DNA from: JBAYNS01 sp041678625
GTDB taxonomy: Bacteria > Patescibacteriota > Gracilibacteria > Peribacterales > Peribacteraceae
NCBI GenBank assembly: GCA_041678625.1
Contig: JBAYNS010000002.1
Span: forward strand, 1 to 31,123
Direction: 5' to 3'
Length of the DNA stretch: 31,123 nucleotides
Part shown: one piece after another, positions 15,033 through 23,145 of the stretch
Position numbering within the stretch: position 1 is the first letter of the stretch
How the letters are laid out: each line of letters opens with the position of its first letter
Notes under the pieces: model-generated
Seen by the model: only the letters and a program-made list of their open reading frames with translations
What the model was told of the DNA's origin: nothing
Database searches by the model: none
Made by a program: the position numbers and the translations under genes

Positions 15033-15109
15033 GGGCAATTAGCTCAGCTGGTTAGAGCGTCTCGTTGACATCGAGGAGGTCACTGGTTCGAATCCAGTAT
15101 TGCCCACCA
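15033..15109 (+). tRNA. tRNA-Val(GAC)
   Basis: A 77-nt cloverleaf with encoded CCA: acceptor GGGCAAT/ATTGCCC, D stem GCTC/GAGC, anticodon stem TCTCG/CGAGG around TTGACAT (anticodon GAC), T arm ACTGG, TTCGAAT, CCAGT, and discriminator A73. All stems pair. The 5' leader is the 44-bp tandem array. Downstream, a CCCCGC/GCGGGG hairpin (15118-15133) lies close to the 3' end but lacks a T-run. Confidence 0.97.
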
Positions 15110-15223
15110 CACTTCGCCCCGCATTCGCGGGGCTTCGCGTGGCGCGCCATCTTGAAAAAACGACACTACGAAGTGTGCCCCGCGAAGCTCTGAGGAGTAT
15201 AGCGACGAAGAGCGAAGTGGGGC

Positions 15224-15229
15224 TATAAT
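15224..15229 (+). promoter_or_regulatory. -10 element of the GIY-YIG gene
   Basis: A perfect TATAAT ends 8 nt before the ATG, so transcription would start at or next to the start codon. No convincing -35 hexamer lies at 17 nt. Confidence 0.5.
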
Positions 15230-15237
15230 CGCCCACT

Positions 15238-15474
15238 ATGTATTACGTCTATATCCTTAAGCTCAAAAACGGTCAGCACTACACCGGATTTACCAGAGAT
15301 CTGAAGAAGAGACTCATGCAGCACAAGAATCATTCTTCACCGACAACATCGCGAATCGAACCAGAAGAACTGGTTTTCTATGCAGCATTTAAAACGAAAG
15401 AAAAAGCTTTGGATTTTGAAAGGTACCTCAAAAGTTCCTCGGGTTTTGCATTTCGCAATAAGCGATTGATCTAG
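15238..15474 (+). CDS. GIY-YIG domain protein (UPF0213-like, 78 aa)
   Basis: A small single-domain GIY-YIG protein. The N-terminus MYYVYILKLKNGQHYTGFT provides the two half-motifs (VYIL and YTG), followed by DLKKRLMQHK, in the place of the usual Arg, and FERYLKSSSG with the C-terminal Glu. Such proteins are related to nucleases, but the activity of stand-alone UPF0213 members is unproven. It is the first gene after tRNA-Val and opens an AT-richer segment, a common setting for transferred DNA. Its 3' end overlaps a small reading frame on the other strand. Confidence 0.88.
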   Translation: MYYVYILKLKNGQHYTGFTRDLKKRLMQHKNHSSPTTSRIEPEELVFYAAFKTKEKALDFERYLKSSSGFAFRNKRLI

Positions 15475-15559
15475 TATCGAGCTCCATCACGAAGTCGAAA
15501 ATACATGGAGTAAGTTGTTTCAGATTTTGCTCGGCCTCCTCGGTGAGTTCTTTAGTCAT
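15428..15559 (-). CDS. Possible 43-aa protein downstream of the DUF4145-like gene
   Basis: It starts at ATG 15559, 6 nt after the stop of the DUF4145-like gene on the same strand, and reads MTKELTEEAEQNLKQLTPCI through to a TGA inside the end of the GIY-YIG gene. The first 30 residues have a protein-like amphipathic pattern; the last dozen, antisense to the GIY-YIG gene, do not, which suggests a gene whose 3' part was replaced. No family recognised. Confidence 0.3.
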   Translation of the reverse strand: MTKELTEEAEQNLKQLTPCIFDFVMELDTRSIAYCEMQNPRNF

Positions 15560-15565
15560 ATCTAG

Positions 15566-16303
15566 TTAAGTTGCTGGAGTAGCTTTTGTTGCTTCTGGTT
15601 TTTTCTTGTTAAAGATCTTCTCACGGAGCTGCAAAACATCTTTAGCTCTTTGTGCTTTTTCGTCTGGCACTACATATATTTCGTGAAGTACAGCTTTTAG
15701 AGCTTCGAGTATGAGCTTGAGATTGTTGGCGTCCCATTTCTCCCATGATTGTTCGTGAACCTTCTCGCTGGTCATGTCTTGTATATGTGCAAGTATGTCA
15801 AACATTGCTGGGTCAATGCTTGGGTATTTTGTCTTCAGCGCTTTGATGCGTTCCTCATATTCTGTTCCTTCAATTTCTTCCTTTACCAACAATTCATAAA
15901 TTGCCTTCCTAGCACACGAAGATGCACCTGTTAAAAAGTTCATTTTCAGAGAACCTTCAGCTTCAGTTACTAATTCTCTGATAATTTTTGGAATTCGTTT
16001 ATCTATTGTGAAAAACGAAGTGGGGACCGAATAGAAAATATGGGAGTCAATATCCTCAGTATAATCTGCATAAACTTGATATCCGTCAGACCTGTAAAAC
16101 ACTTCCGTCTTCGATAAATGAAGAGATCTTTTTCTACAAGACTGACAAGAGATAATGGTGAGATGGCGAGTATCCTCATCATCCCATTCAAAGGCTAGAG
16201 TAGTTTCTACTGTATAGAGTACGTTTCTTCTGTTGCAGAAGGGGCAATTATAGACCCTTCCATCAATGAAATACTTCCTATCAAGTTCTGATTGATCTGG
16301 CAT
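15566..16303 (-). CDS. Zinc-ribbon plus DUF4145-like protein (245 aa)
   Basis: The N-terminal part has two Cys pairs, CPFC (about residues 20-23) and CQSC (about 53-56), forming a zinc ribbon. The middle (about 100-200) resembles DUF4145: a Pro-containing IPKIIRELVTEAEGSLKMNF start, then a helix with ARKAIYELLVKEEI. DUF4145 proteins are often found near restriction and other defence genes, but their activity is unknown. The C-terminus is Lys/Ala/Thr-rich. A -10-like TATAGA ends 6 nt before the ATG and TGGAGA lies 17 nt further upstream, so it is transcribed divergently from the neighbouring two-gene unit. AT-rich codon use, unlike dnaA or the FtsZ region, suggests acquisition by transfer. Confidence 0.72.
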   Translation of the reverse strand: MPDQSELDRKYFIDGRVYNCPFCNRRNVLYTVETTLAFEWDDEDTRHLTIISCQSCRKRSLHLSKTEVFYRSDGYQVYADYTEDIDSHIFYSVPTSFFTIDKRIPKIIRELVTEAEGSLKMNFLTGASSCARKAIYELLVKEEIEGTEYEERIKALKTKYPSIDPAMFDILAHIQDMTSEKVHEQSWEKWDANNLKLILEALKAVLHEIYVVPDEKAQRAKDVLQLREKIFNKKKPEATKATPAT

Positions 16304-16369
16304 ACCATATCTATACCACTTTCTCTACATTTTCTCCACTACTGAAGGCAACTCTTGTACAATTTATGC

Positions 16370-16723
16370 GTGAGTGATGCCATCTTCATCAAAGCATTGT
16401 ATTTCGGAAAAGAGCATCCGAACGGGTTCACAATTTCTGACCTCGAAAGTCACCTTCAAGTTCCAGAGGCAAATTGGGGTCCATTGCAAAGAGAATTTGA
16501 GGGGCAAAGGCCAGAGAATGCTTTCAATCAGTCCAACTCAAGAGAAGGTAAACCGCTATATTGGCTAACCAAATCGGGTCATAAACTACTGGCTGAGTTG
16601 GATGATGTCAGACACGCTAAAGAGCAGGCAGAAAGAGCGCACAATCTTGCAAAGATTTCCATTGTGGTTGCCGTAACCATGCCTATTGTTTCAATAGTTA
16701 TTAGCAAACTTTTTTTGAGATGA
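16370..16723 (+). CDS. Possible winged-helix protein with C-terminal membrane anchor (117 aa)
   Basis: No family recognised. Residues 1-75 look like a winged-helix fold: helix, a turn with ISDLESHLQVPEANWGPL, then a strand pair around LYWLTKSGHKLL. A charged helix (about 76-93) leads to a single membrane segment (about 95-113). The start is taken as GTG 16370 because a TACAAT ends 6 nt upstream; a TTG at 16355 would add five residues but overlaps that hexamer. The next gene starts within its stop codon (ATGA overlap), so the two are translationally coupled. Divergent to the DUF4145-like gene across a 66-bp gap that carries both promoters. Confidence 0.62.
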   Translation: MSDAIFIKALYFGKEHPNGFTISDLESHLQVPEANWGPLQREFEGQRPENAFNQSNSREGKPLYWLTKSGHKLLAELDDVRHAKEQAERAHNLAKISIVVAVTMPIVSIVISKLFLR

Positions 16724-16992
16724 AGAACAGTGAAGAATTTCTATCGCAGGAAATACGAAGTAAGCTCAAGCCTGAGCAGATCGAGATAATTGACGGAATA
16801 CAGCACGGAAGCCGGATAACATTGAAAGAGAAAGTGCAAGATGCTGCTATGCGAATGTACGAGGCTAATGAGCAGAAGAAAGATTCAGCAGTGCCTTGGT
16901 ACAAGAAGTTATGGGAGGTCATTACACAGCCGATCTATCTCATTGCCGCTATTGTCACGATACTAGCATTCTTGGGATTGTCGTGGTTCTAA
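16720..16992 (+). CDS. Small protein with C-terminal membrane anchor (90 aa)
   Basis: No family recognised. The N-terminal 60 residues are charged and helical (MKNSEEFLSQEIRSKLKPEQ onward), then VPWYKKLWEVITQ precedes one membrane segment (about residues 70-88). The topology matches its upstream partner: a soluble cytoplasmic head and a tail anchor. Translation starts at the ATGA overlap with that gene and has no Shine-Dalgarno motif. The coupling suggests that the two anchored proteins act together as a membrane complex. Function unknown. Confidence 0.62.
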   Translation: MKNSEEFLSQEIRSKLKPEQIEIIDGIQHGSRITLKEKVQDAAMRMYEANEQKKDSAVPWYKKLWEVITQPIYLIAAIVTILAFLGLSWF

Positions 16993-17011
16993 CTCCGTTC
17001 AATACAGCCCA

Positions 17012-17050
17012 CCATTCGACTCGTCCCGCGTGCGCGGGACTCGCTCATGG
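17012..17050. repeat. Hairpin repeat after the membrane-anchored pair
   Basis: GTCCCGC, loop GTGC, GCGGGAC, flanked by CCAT and ATGG. It is preceded by GCCCACCA (17007-17014), which also ends tRNA-Val, where a similar hairpin follows. The rest of 16993-17284 holds another repeat-like stretch around 17077-17134 and the promoter of the next gene. Confidence 0.5.
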
Positions 17051-17235
17051 TAAACCACAAGAAAAACGTACAAGCGAGTTGAATGACTCTGAGCGACGAT
17101 GCCGAGCTTGACGAGGCGGAGGAGTCGAAGAGCCCAGCAAAAACTGGCTTATGGCTTTCTTATAAGAAAAAGGCTAAATATATTTTAGAAAATATTTAAT
17201 ACTTCTGGCAATGATTGCCGATGGGCTGATATGGC

Positions 17236-17250
17236 TTTTTGCGCTATAAT
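17236..17250 (+). promoter_or_regulatory. -10 region shared with the gene at 27030
   Basis: TTTTTGCGCTATAAT, followed by AAGGATT. The same 15-mer with one change (TACAAT) lies before the glycogen-synthase-like gene. No clear -35 at the usual distance, so the upstream TTTTTGCGC may matter. Confidence 0.5.
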
Positions 17251-17284
17251 ATAAGGATTTATTTGCAAATCTTCTTCCAAAAAA

Positions 17285-17770
17285 ATGGACACACAAACAC
17301 GCAATCCCGGCAACATGCTCATAAGCTGGACAGGCACCCAACGTCCAAAGCATGAACGATCGCCGTTGTGGTACATCATTGCTGGTTCCATCACTGCCAT
17401 ACTATTGGCATACAGCATTTGGACTGGTGCCTGGACATTTACCATCGTCATCGTCCTCACAACAGGCGTATATCTGGCAATGCATCGCATTCAACCGGAA
17501 GAAATATCTGTAACAGTAGCGGAGCATGGCCTTCTATACGGCAATACATTCATCCCATGGCTCGATTTGAGTGCGTACTGGATTCTGCAGGCACACAACC
17601 ATAGCGAAATACACTTTGAATGGCGGAAACCGAAGAAGAAGGAACTCTGCATATCCACGGGGAACGCCGATATTCTTACACTGCGCCAGACACTTCACTC
17701 TTTCCTGGCAGAACGTCACGACAAAAATGAAAGATTACTTGACACTATTTCTCGGGTTTGTAAACTTTAG
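17285..17770 (+). CDS. Two-TM membrane protein (161 aa)
   Basis: It resembles a group of short proteins I associate with CPR genomes: a Trp-containing N-terminus (ISWTGTQRPKHERSPLWYII), two adjacent membrane segments (about residues 30-46 and 50-66), then a cytoplasmic domain with strands such as ISVTVAEHGLLYGNTFIPW and LSAYWIL, rather like a small PH-type fold. Function unknown. ATG 17285 lies 34 nt after the TATAAT, so unlike most neighbours it has a leader. The last 44 nt overlap the start of the giant gene in another frame, suggesting that the two are co-expressed and perhaps co-assembled. Confidence 0.7.
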   Translation: MDTQTRNPGNMLISWTGTQRPKHERSPLWYIIAGSITAILLAYSIWTGAWTFTIVIVLTTGVYLAMHRIQPEEISVTVAEHGLLYGNTFIPWLDLSAYWILQAHNHSEIHFEWRKPKKKELCISTGNADILTLRQTLHSFLAERHDKNERLLDTISRVCKL

Positions 17771-20700
17771 TCCACTCTTGATACAAGGTGGCACTAATCA
17801 CTTTGCAAATAACTATTCCCCTCTCCGGGAGAACCGTGAGACATTCTTTGCGAATACAGGTTCCAGTGCTGGAGGAAGCGATGGTAGTCGCAAACCACCA
17901 CCGAATGAAGATGGAACCAAAACGCCGGAGAACCTGAATCAACCCGCATCAGCAGGACCAAGTCAGCCCGGTCATATTGGAAAACTTTCTCAACAGACGC
18001 ATGCCGAACTGAGTGCAGAAGCACCCGAAGCACTCTCTAAAGCACCGGAAGCGGTAGCACAGTCACCGGCACTGGTGACCACGCTCTTTGCAGGCAATTT
18101 TATGAATGATGAGCAACGTCGCCGCTTTGAGAGCATTGCGCAACGCTGGCTTGGCGATGCCTACAAAGGTTCGAAACATCTCACAGAACAGATGATCGCC
18201 TATCTCAATGAACATCCAGATGCCGCCAACGATACGGAGTTCTGCAACGCTATTGCCACAGTGCTCAGCGATCCGCAGAACGTCTGGCAGCTGGCACGTG
18301 ATGGAGAGGAACGCTCTGCGCAGTACGATCGTTATCGTACAATGCTTCAGCAGAAATTTGGCGATGGCTTTGGCGCTCTCAGCATCACATCACTCGATTT
18401 GGAACGCATCGCCCAATTTGAAAAGGAACTGCCAGAGGGCATGAGCTTTACCGGATGGCTACTAGAGAAACCAAACGACAAGATGCGCATGGACGATGCA
18501 TGCTCTTCCATCCGCGGTATCGCGGACCGGGGTATTGATCGCACCTTCCAGTTTCCGGACTTGCCAAAAGAGCGATCGGAAAAACTCGATGAGGCAACAG
18601 TGGCTCTGCGCGCACTCTGGGCACGGTGGCGCAGTGAATTGGAAAAGAAGGCGCGTGACCCTGTTACGGGGGAATGGACCACGTCTGCAATGGAAAAGCG
18701 CATTTACGAAGGTTACAACCGAGAGGAAGGCATTCGGCGCATGCAGGACAACGATATGTGGGGAGACCGCGGTGGTGGATCAGAAATTCCCCTTGATCCA
18801 CAGAACGCGGCACGACTGAAGGAGCGTACTGATGCACTCAGGTACCACCTGGATATCATCATTGCACGACGCGCAAAAAATATCGAAAAACAGATCCTGA
18901 AACGCCTGGAGAATGCCGGAATTCCACAGGATATTCTGCAGAATCCCGATGCACACAGTGAAGAAATCGCCCGCAGGTTCGGCACCACTGCGCATGCGCT
19001 CATTCACGAAATTAGTGATCTGCTCTCTGCACCAACAAGTGCACAACGCAAACTCACTGGTGAAGATGAAGCAGAGAATCTGGTGAAATTTGGTGATGAA
19101 CAATACCTCAGCAAAGCGAATGTGACGCTGGGGCAACTCAGTGATCTTGAAAAACTCCTGACAGATGATGACGAGCGACTCAAGGAGTTGCCTGACCTCC
19201 AGAAGCAGAACATCATCAGCAAAGAAGATCATGACCGCTGTATTGATGAACAGGGACGCCTTACCGATGAAGGCTGGCTCCTTGTGCAAATGGCAAAGGA
19301 GCGGCTCGATCACCGCGATGCCGTAGAAACTATCAGCGAACTAGCGCGCCGGTACGATGCGAAAAAAGACCGGAAGTTGATCGCAGACCTCATTCCGGCA
19401 GAGCGCCTGCAAGATTTTCTAGAAACCGGCCGCCACTTCCGTGACGGCAAGCAAACACCAGCCGACTACGATCTGCTCTACAACGAATTCTTGGACGTAG
19501 CACCAAGAACCAGCAAAATGCTCTACCTTGCGCAATTCCCGACAGCCTTGGCACGGTACAAAGAGATCGGTGAAAGAGCGGAGGAACGTATTGCAAGTGG
19601 TATCACCGCAGAGAGTGTCCGCGCAGACTTTGAGAAAGTGCGCGATGCTCTGCTTCCCGGCGGTGCACTCTGCGAAGAGCTACAGCATCCTGTGTGCACT
19701 GCCATGGGCGTACAGGCGGGTTTGAACGCGATCCTGAAGAACACCGAGGAGCTCGTGAAAGCAGGAGAAAAAACAGATAATCCAGAAAAAGCACTGGCAA
19801 AAGCTACGGGGCTAATCACCATGCTGCAGATCTGCCATGAGGAGCTCAGCAGCCTACCGGATCGCACGGAATTCATTAAAACTGCCGACGCTTTTGTGGC
19901 ACGCGCAGGAGGCAATGAACGCGCACGGACCAAAAAGGGCCGCTACTCCACGGTAAACGGTCATATTTACATCAATGAGGAAGTCATTGGCGATGATGCA
20001 GAGAAACGCGAACGCGCCCTGGAACACGAACGCGGCCACGCGATCGTGGACATTCTCACACGGCGCAGCGGCGTGTTCGTCGGCAGACTCATCAACATGC
20101 ACCGCACGCTCAAAGACACGCCGTTCGGCGGTGAGGGGCAGACGTTTGATGACCTGCTCAAGGGGCAAGCACAACTGTGGAGAGTGGATATACATGATGA
20201 TCCCCAGCGTGTGCACGACCACCTGATGGACGAATTGCTGGTGCGCTATGCAGACTACAAGGCAAAACGCTACAAACCACTGGAGCAGGAAAAAACACTC
20301 TTCACCATGTTGGAGGAAAAAGATGTGGCATTCGATGAACCCACAGCACCGCGTTCAGCACAGGAACTGGCAAACAGCCAGCGCTGGGCGCCGGATGACG
20401 ACGACGAAGAAGGTGTAGTTCCTGCAATGCCAACCATGCCATCGGATGGCACTGTGGAGCCTGAAATTATTGATACCAATCAGTTGCTGCGCGACATCCG
20501 CGTTGCCATGCACGAATTGGGGCAATTCTTTGAAGCGTATCCGGAAGCACGATCCGTTACAGTCCCGCGCAATGCAGCAATCAACGCTAGGCGGAACGGT
20601 GATACGGTAACAGCAGAAGAAGATCTGGCAGATATGCAAATATATCAGCAGGAACACATTGAAGATGTTCTGAGACGTGGTGAAAAAGAGACAGCAGAAC

Positions 20701-22586
20701 GCAATCTAAGGGTACTCAAAGAGCGTGCGGATAATTGGAGAAAATTCATAAAGAAAATGGATAACGAATCTATGCGCTCTGTGTACCAAGCCGGTATGCG
20801 TCGACGCGATCTGGGGGAAATACTCAAACAGGACTTTACTTTTGTGAACATCATGGATATCTACGGCGTTGCCAAATCCATCAAGGAAGATATTCTGCGT
20901 ATGTGGAAGCGCCGCGGAGAGGCGTCACAAGCCAAACTGGGAGGATTGGTCACCGGCTGGATCCCCAGCTGGGTACCGTATGTTGGCCGCCTGAAGCACG
21001 AATTCAATCGCCGTAACCAAACTTCCGAGCTGGAAGAAGTCCGCCAGTATCGCGACGCCTTTAAGAACATCGATAGCTACGCTCTACAGGAACGTCTTGC
21101 TGATCCATCTGTGAAAAGCACAGACGAAGTGAAAGCACTCTTTGAGGAGCTTACGGAACGCGGACGCATGGACTGGAACAATGAAGGAATGTGGCGGAAG
21201 CTCTGTAAACTCTCACGCTACCAAATGCCATTTGGACCATGTCGCAACAACGACGTACTGCGCGATAAGTGGCTTCTGAAAATGATCACGGATATCTGGA
21301 GCGATAAAGATAACTACTACAACTGGCGCCGGGCAAACGATTCGGGTGTTGAGAGTGGCAAGAAAAAGTTCACTGCCACCGGCGACCAACTCTCTAACCT
21401 TGATGGAGGCCTGAGCGGCGAATTGGGGCGCCAACTGAAGATGTACGTGGAAGGCAAGGATTCTGGAAACATCCCCGATCAGGTGAACCCGCACCTGTAT
21501 GAAGAACTCATTCACTATGCGATCCGCAACGGCAAGATGAGCATGGAAGCAAAGTTCTTCTACCTGATTCAGGGGGTACGGCACGGACTGCTCTCCATTG
21601 ACCGCCTGCGCGTACTCGCTGGAGAAGGCGGCGAAGTGATGAGCATCTTTCCATTCATCGACTACTTCTACCAGAAGAACAACGATATGGCGTTTATGAA
21701 ACAACTGGGGCAACGCCTGGAGGAAGGAGGAGGTGATGAGCGCTATAAGCCGGGGATCAGAACAACCATGTTCGTGCGCCTGGAAATTGCGCGCGAGCAG
21801 GCGGTAAAAGAACGTCTGCGCAAGGGGCAAAGCAAGTCCGGGGAAAAGATTGATCACGATGATATCCCCTACTTTTTGCCGGAACTCGACTACACGGGTA
21901 TTAGCGACTGGTACACCGCGGCAGGAGGCCGCCGCCAGAAGCTTTCCTTTGAAGCCGTAAAGAACAGTTACGTCGGCTTTTCCATGAAATTCAAAGCTCT
22001 CGCCGCTTTTGCGCAGATTGATAACGGCGCCAAATTCAGCGATGCAGATGTGGAGAATCTGGTGGATACCATTGGGTCGTGTATCCTATCGGATAACATC
22101 CTGACCCGGAATGGTTTTGATGGTGATTACCGCCCTACGCTCTCCGAGAGCGAAATCCGCAATACCAAACCGGTTATGGGTGATGCCAAGCTCTTTGCCT
22201 ACCGTACAAATCTCAATAGTTTCACGGGGCAGGTTGCTCATCTGCTGGACACAGATGCATGGGGAAAAATCAATAAAGCTATCAACGTAACCAAAGATGA
22301 ACTCAAAGTGAACGCGGAGAACTTTACAGCAGGAGACGATTTTCTGAAAAATACAGGACAACCAGATCTGGCAAAGAATATCCATATGGCCGTGCCAGCG
22401 TTTCTTGCTAAGCTCAAAGAAACAGTGCGCAAGAATCCAAAGATACTGCTCAACCTTCTGCGCACTGCAGCCGATTCGTTTGTAGGAGATGCGGTCGTGG
22501 GAGCGGATGTGACCATGGACCAGATGATCCATGCATACAGCCAGACATCGGAATTGCTGGCAGCACAGCCGGCACAGGCCAACTGA
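17727..22586 (+). CDS. Giant protein with HERGH zinc-protease-like motif (1619 aa)
   Basis: No family recognised for the whole. ATG 17727 (MKDYLTLFLGFVNFSPLLIQ) gives a short hydrophobic N-terminus that may be a weak signal or anchor; the frame stays open 156 nt further upstream, but that part lies inside the preceding gene. A Pro/Gly/Asn-rich linker (about residues 45-75) is followed by long, mostly helical, highly charged stretches. At 767-771 HERGH in ALEHERGHAIVD fits the HExxH zincin motif; E836 in MDELLVRYADY is a candidate third ligand. An acidic DDDDEE linker (about 890) separates a second half with Trp/Tyr-rich patches. Codon use looks like that of the housekeeping genes, arguing against recent transfer. 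Possibly a surface-associated protease or scaffold; this is inference. Confidence 0.85.
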   Translation: MKDYLTLFLGFVNFSPLLIQGGTNHFANNYSPLRENRETFFANTGSSAGGSDGSRKPPPNEDGTKTPENLNQPASAGPSQPGHIGKLSQQTHAELSAEAPEALSKAPEAVAQSPALVTTLFAGNFMNDEQRRRFESIAQRWLGDAYKGSKHLTEQMIAYLNEHPDAANDTEFCNAIATVLSDPQNVWQLARDGEERSAQYDRYRTMLQQKFGDGFGALSITSLDLERIAQFEKELPEGMSFTGWLLEKPNDKMRMDDACSSIRGIADRGIDRTFQFPDLPKERSEKLDEATVALRALWARWRSELEKKARDPVTGEWTTSAMEKRIYEGYNREEGIRRMQDNDMWGDRGGGSEIPLDPQNAARLKERTDALRYHLDIIIARRAKNIEKQILKRLENAGIPQDILQNPDAHSEEIARRFGTTAHALIHEISDLLSAPTSAQRKLTGEDEAENLVKFGDEQYLSKANVTLGQLSDLEKLLTDDDERLKELPDLQKQNIISKEDHDRCIDEQGRLTDEGWLLVQMAKERLDHRDAVETISELARRYDAKKDRKLIADLIPAERLQDFLETGRHFRDGKQTPADYDLLYNEFLDVAPRTSKMLYLAQFPTALARYKEIGERAEERIASGITAESVRADFEKVRDALLPGGALCEELQHPVCTAMGVQAGLNAILKNTEELVKAGEKTDNPEKALAKATGLITMLQICHEELSSLPDRTEFIKTADAFVARAGGNERARTKKGRYSTVNGHIYINEEVIGDDAEKRERALEHERGHAIVDILTRRSGVFVGRLINMHRTLKDTPFGGEGQTFDDLLKGQAQLWRVDIHDDPQRVHDHLMDELLVRYADYKAKRYKPLEQEKTLFTMLEEKDVAFDEPTAPRSAQELANSQRWAPDDDDEEGVVPAMPTMPSDGTVEPEIIDTNQLLRDIRVAMHELGQFFEAYPEARSVTVPRNAAINARRNGDTVTAEEDLADMQIYQQEHIEDVLRRGEKETAERNLRVLKERADNWRKFIKKMDNESMRSVYQAGMRRRDLGEILKQDFTFVNIMDIYGVAKSIKEDILRMWKRRGEASQAKLGGLVTGWIPSWVPYVGRLKHEFNRRNQTSELEEVRQYRDAFKNIDSYALQERLADPSVKSTDEVKALFEELTERGRMDWNNEGMWRKLCKLSRYQMPFGPCRNNDVLRDKWLLKMITDIWSDKDNYYNWRRANDSGVESGKKKFTATGDQLSNLDGGLSGELGRQLKMYVEGKDSGNIPDQVNPHLYEELIHYAIRNGKMSMEAKFFYLIQGVRHGLLSIDRLRVLAGEGGEVMSIFPFIDYFYQKNNDMAFMKQLGQRLEEGGGDERYKPGIRTTMFVRLEIAREQAVKERLRKGQSKSGEKIDHDDIPYFLPELDYTGISDWYTAAGGRRQKLSFEAVKNSYVGFSMKFKALAAFAQIDNGAKFSDADVENLVDTIGSCILSDNILTRNGFDGDYRPTLSESEIRNTKPVMGDAKLFAYRTNLNSFTGQVAHLLDTDAWGKINKAINVTKDELKVNAENFTAGDDFLKNTGQPDLAKNIHMAVPAFLAKLKETVRKNPKILLNLLRTAADSFVGDAVVGADVTMDQMIHAYSQTSELLAAQPAQAN

Positions 22587-22629
22587 GTGTTACTTGCACC
22601 GTGGGCATAAGCACGGCATGCTTTGAACT

Positions 22630-23067
22630 ATGAAAGTTCATATCGCACGCGTTGATCAAACACTGGAACTCCCGCGCCATGCATCCACGGGTGCAGTGGG
22701 TTTTGACCTGATCACACGTGAAGATACGACCATTGCTCCGGGAACCATCGGATTGGTGCCGGGCAACGTGATCGTAAAAGTGCCGGAGGGATATGCGCTT
22801 CTGGTGATTCCCCGCTCTTCGCTCCCCCGGAAGAAAGGGCTTGTCTGCCCGCACTCCATCGGCATCATTGATCAGGATTACCACGGCCCAAAAGACGAGA
22901 TCTTTGTGCAGGTGCAGAACGTCACAGATCATCCGGTCATCATCGAACGCGGTGAACGCATTGCACAGGGGCTCTTGGTACAGGTGGCCCAGGCTGAATG
23001 GGAAGAGGTGAAAGACCACGGCGCCCAAACCCGCGGAGGATTCGGATCCACGGGCACACATGCCTGA
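22630..23067 (+). CDS. dut: dUTP diphosphatase
   Basis: Hydrolyses dUTP to dUMP and pyrophosphate, keeping uracil out of DNA and feeding thymidylate synthesis. All five trimeric dUTPase motifs are seen in 145 aa: AVGFDL (22-27), PRSSL (61-65), GIIDQDYHG with the catalytic Asp (78-86), RGERIAQ (107-113) and the C-terminal P-loop-like RGGFGSTG (135-142). Motif 2 is PRSSL, not GRSSL. It follows the giant gene after 43 nt, has no Shine-Dalgarno motif, and converges on ftsZ with a hairpin between them. Confidence 0.96.
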   Translation: MKVHIARVDQTLELPRHASTGAVGFDLITREDTTIAPGTIGLVPGNVIVKVPEGYALLVIPRSSLPRKKGLVCPHSIGIIDQDYHGPKDEIFVQVQNVTDHPVIIERGERIAQGLLVQVAQAEWEEVKDHGAQTRGGFGSTGTHA

Positions 23068-23095
23068 TAGACAGAAAAATGTAGACAATAACAAA

Positions 23096-23122
23096 ATGGA
23101 GAATGACTGAGTCATCCTCCAT
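23096..23122. terminator. Probable terminator between dut and ftsZ
   Basis: ATGGAGAATGACT and AGTCATCCTCCAT pair over 13 positions with one A-C mismatch and a tight turn. On the minus strand it follows ftsZ and is succeeded by TTTTGTTATTG, giving a reasonable intrinsic terminator; on the plus strand an AT-rich stretch follows dut. Likely bidirectional. Confidence 0.65.
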
Positions 23123-23145
23123 CGTGCTATATATATAATTCTCTC

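Noticed and set aside
14694..15068. Plus-strand open frames with repeated NYPADAGW-type peptides
   Set aside because: A 44-nt period without stops opens all three frames and the frames run into tRNA-Val; this is repeat DNA, not a protein.
15033..17284. Integrative element with its own integrase
   Set aside because: No recombinase or transposase is encoded between tRNA-Val and the next conserved gene, so only an inactive or transferred patch can be claimed.
17727..22586. UGA recoding as in Gracilibacteria
   Set aside because: No gene needs read-through of UGA; several, including this one, end in UGA at a sensible C-terminus.
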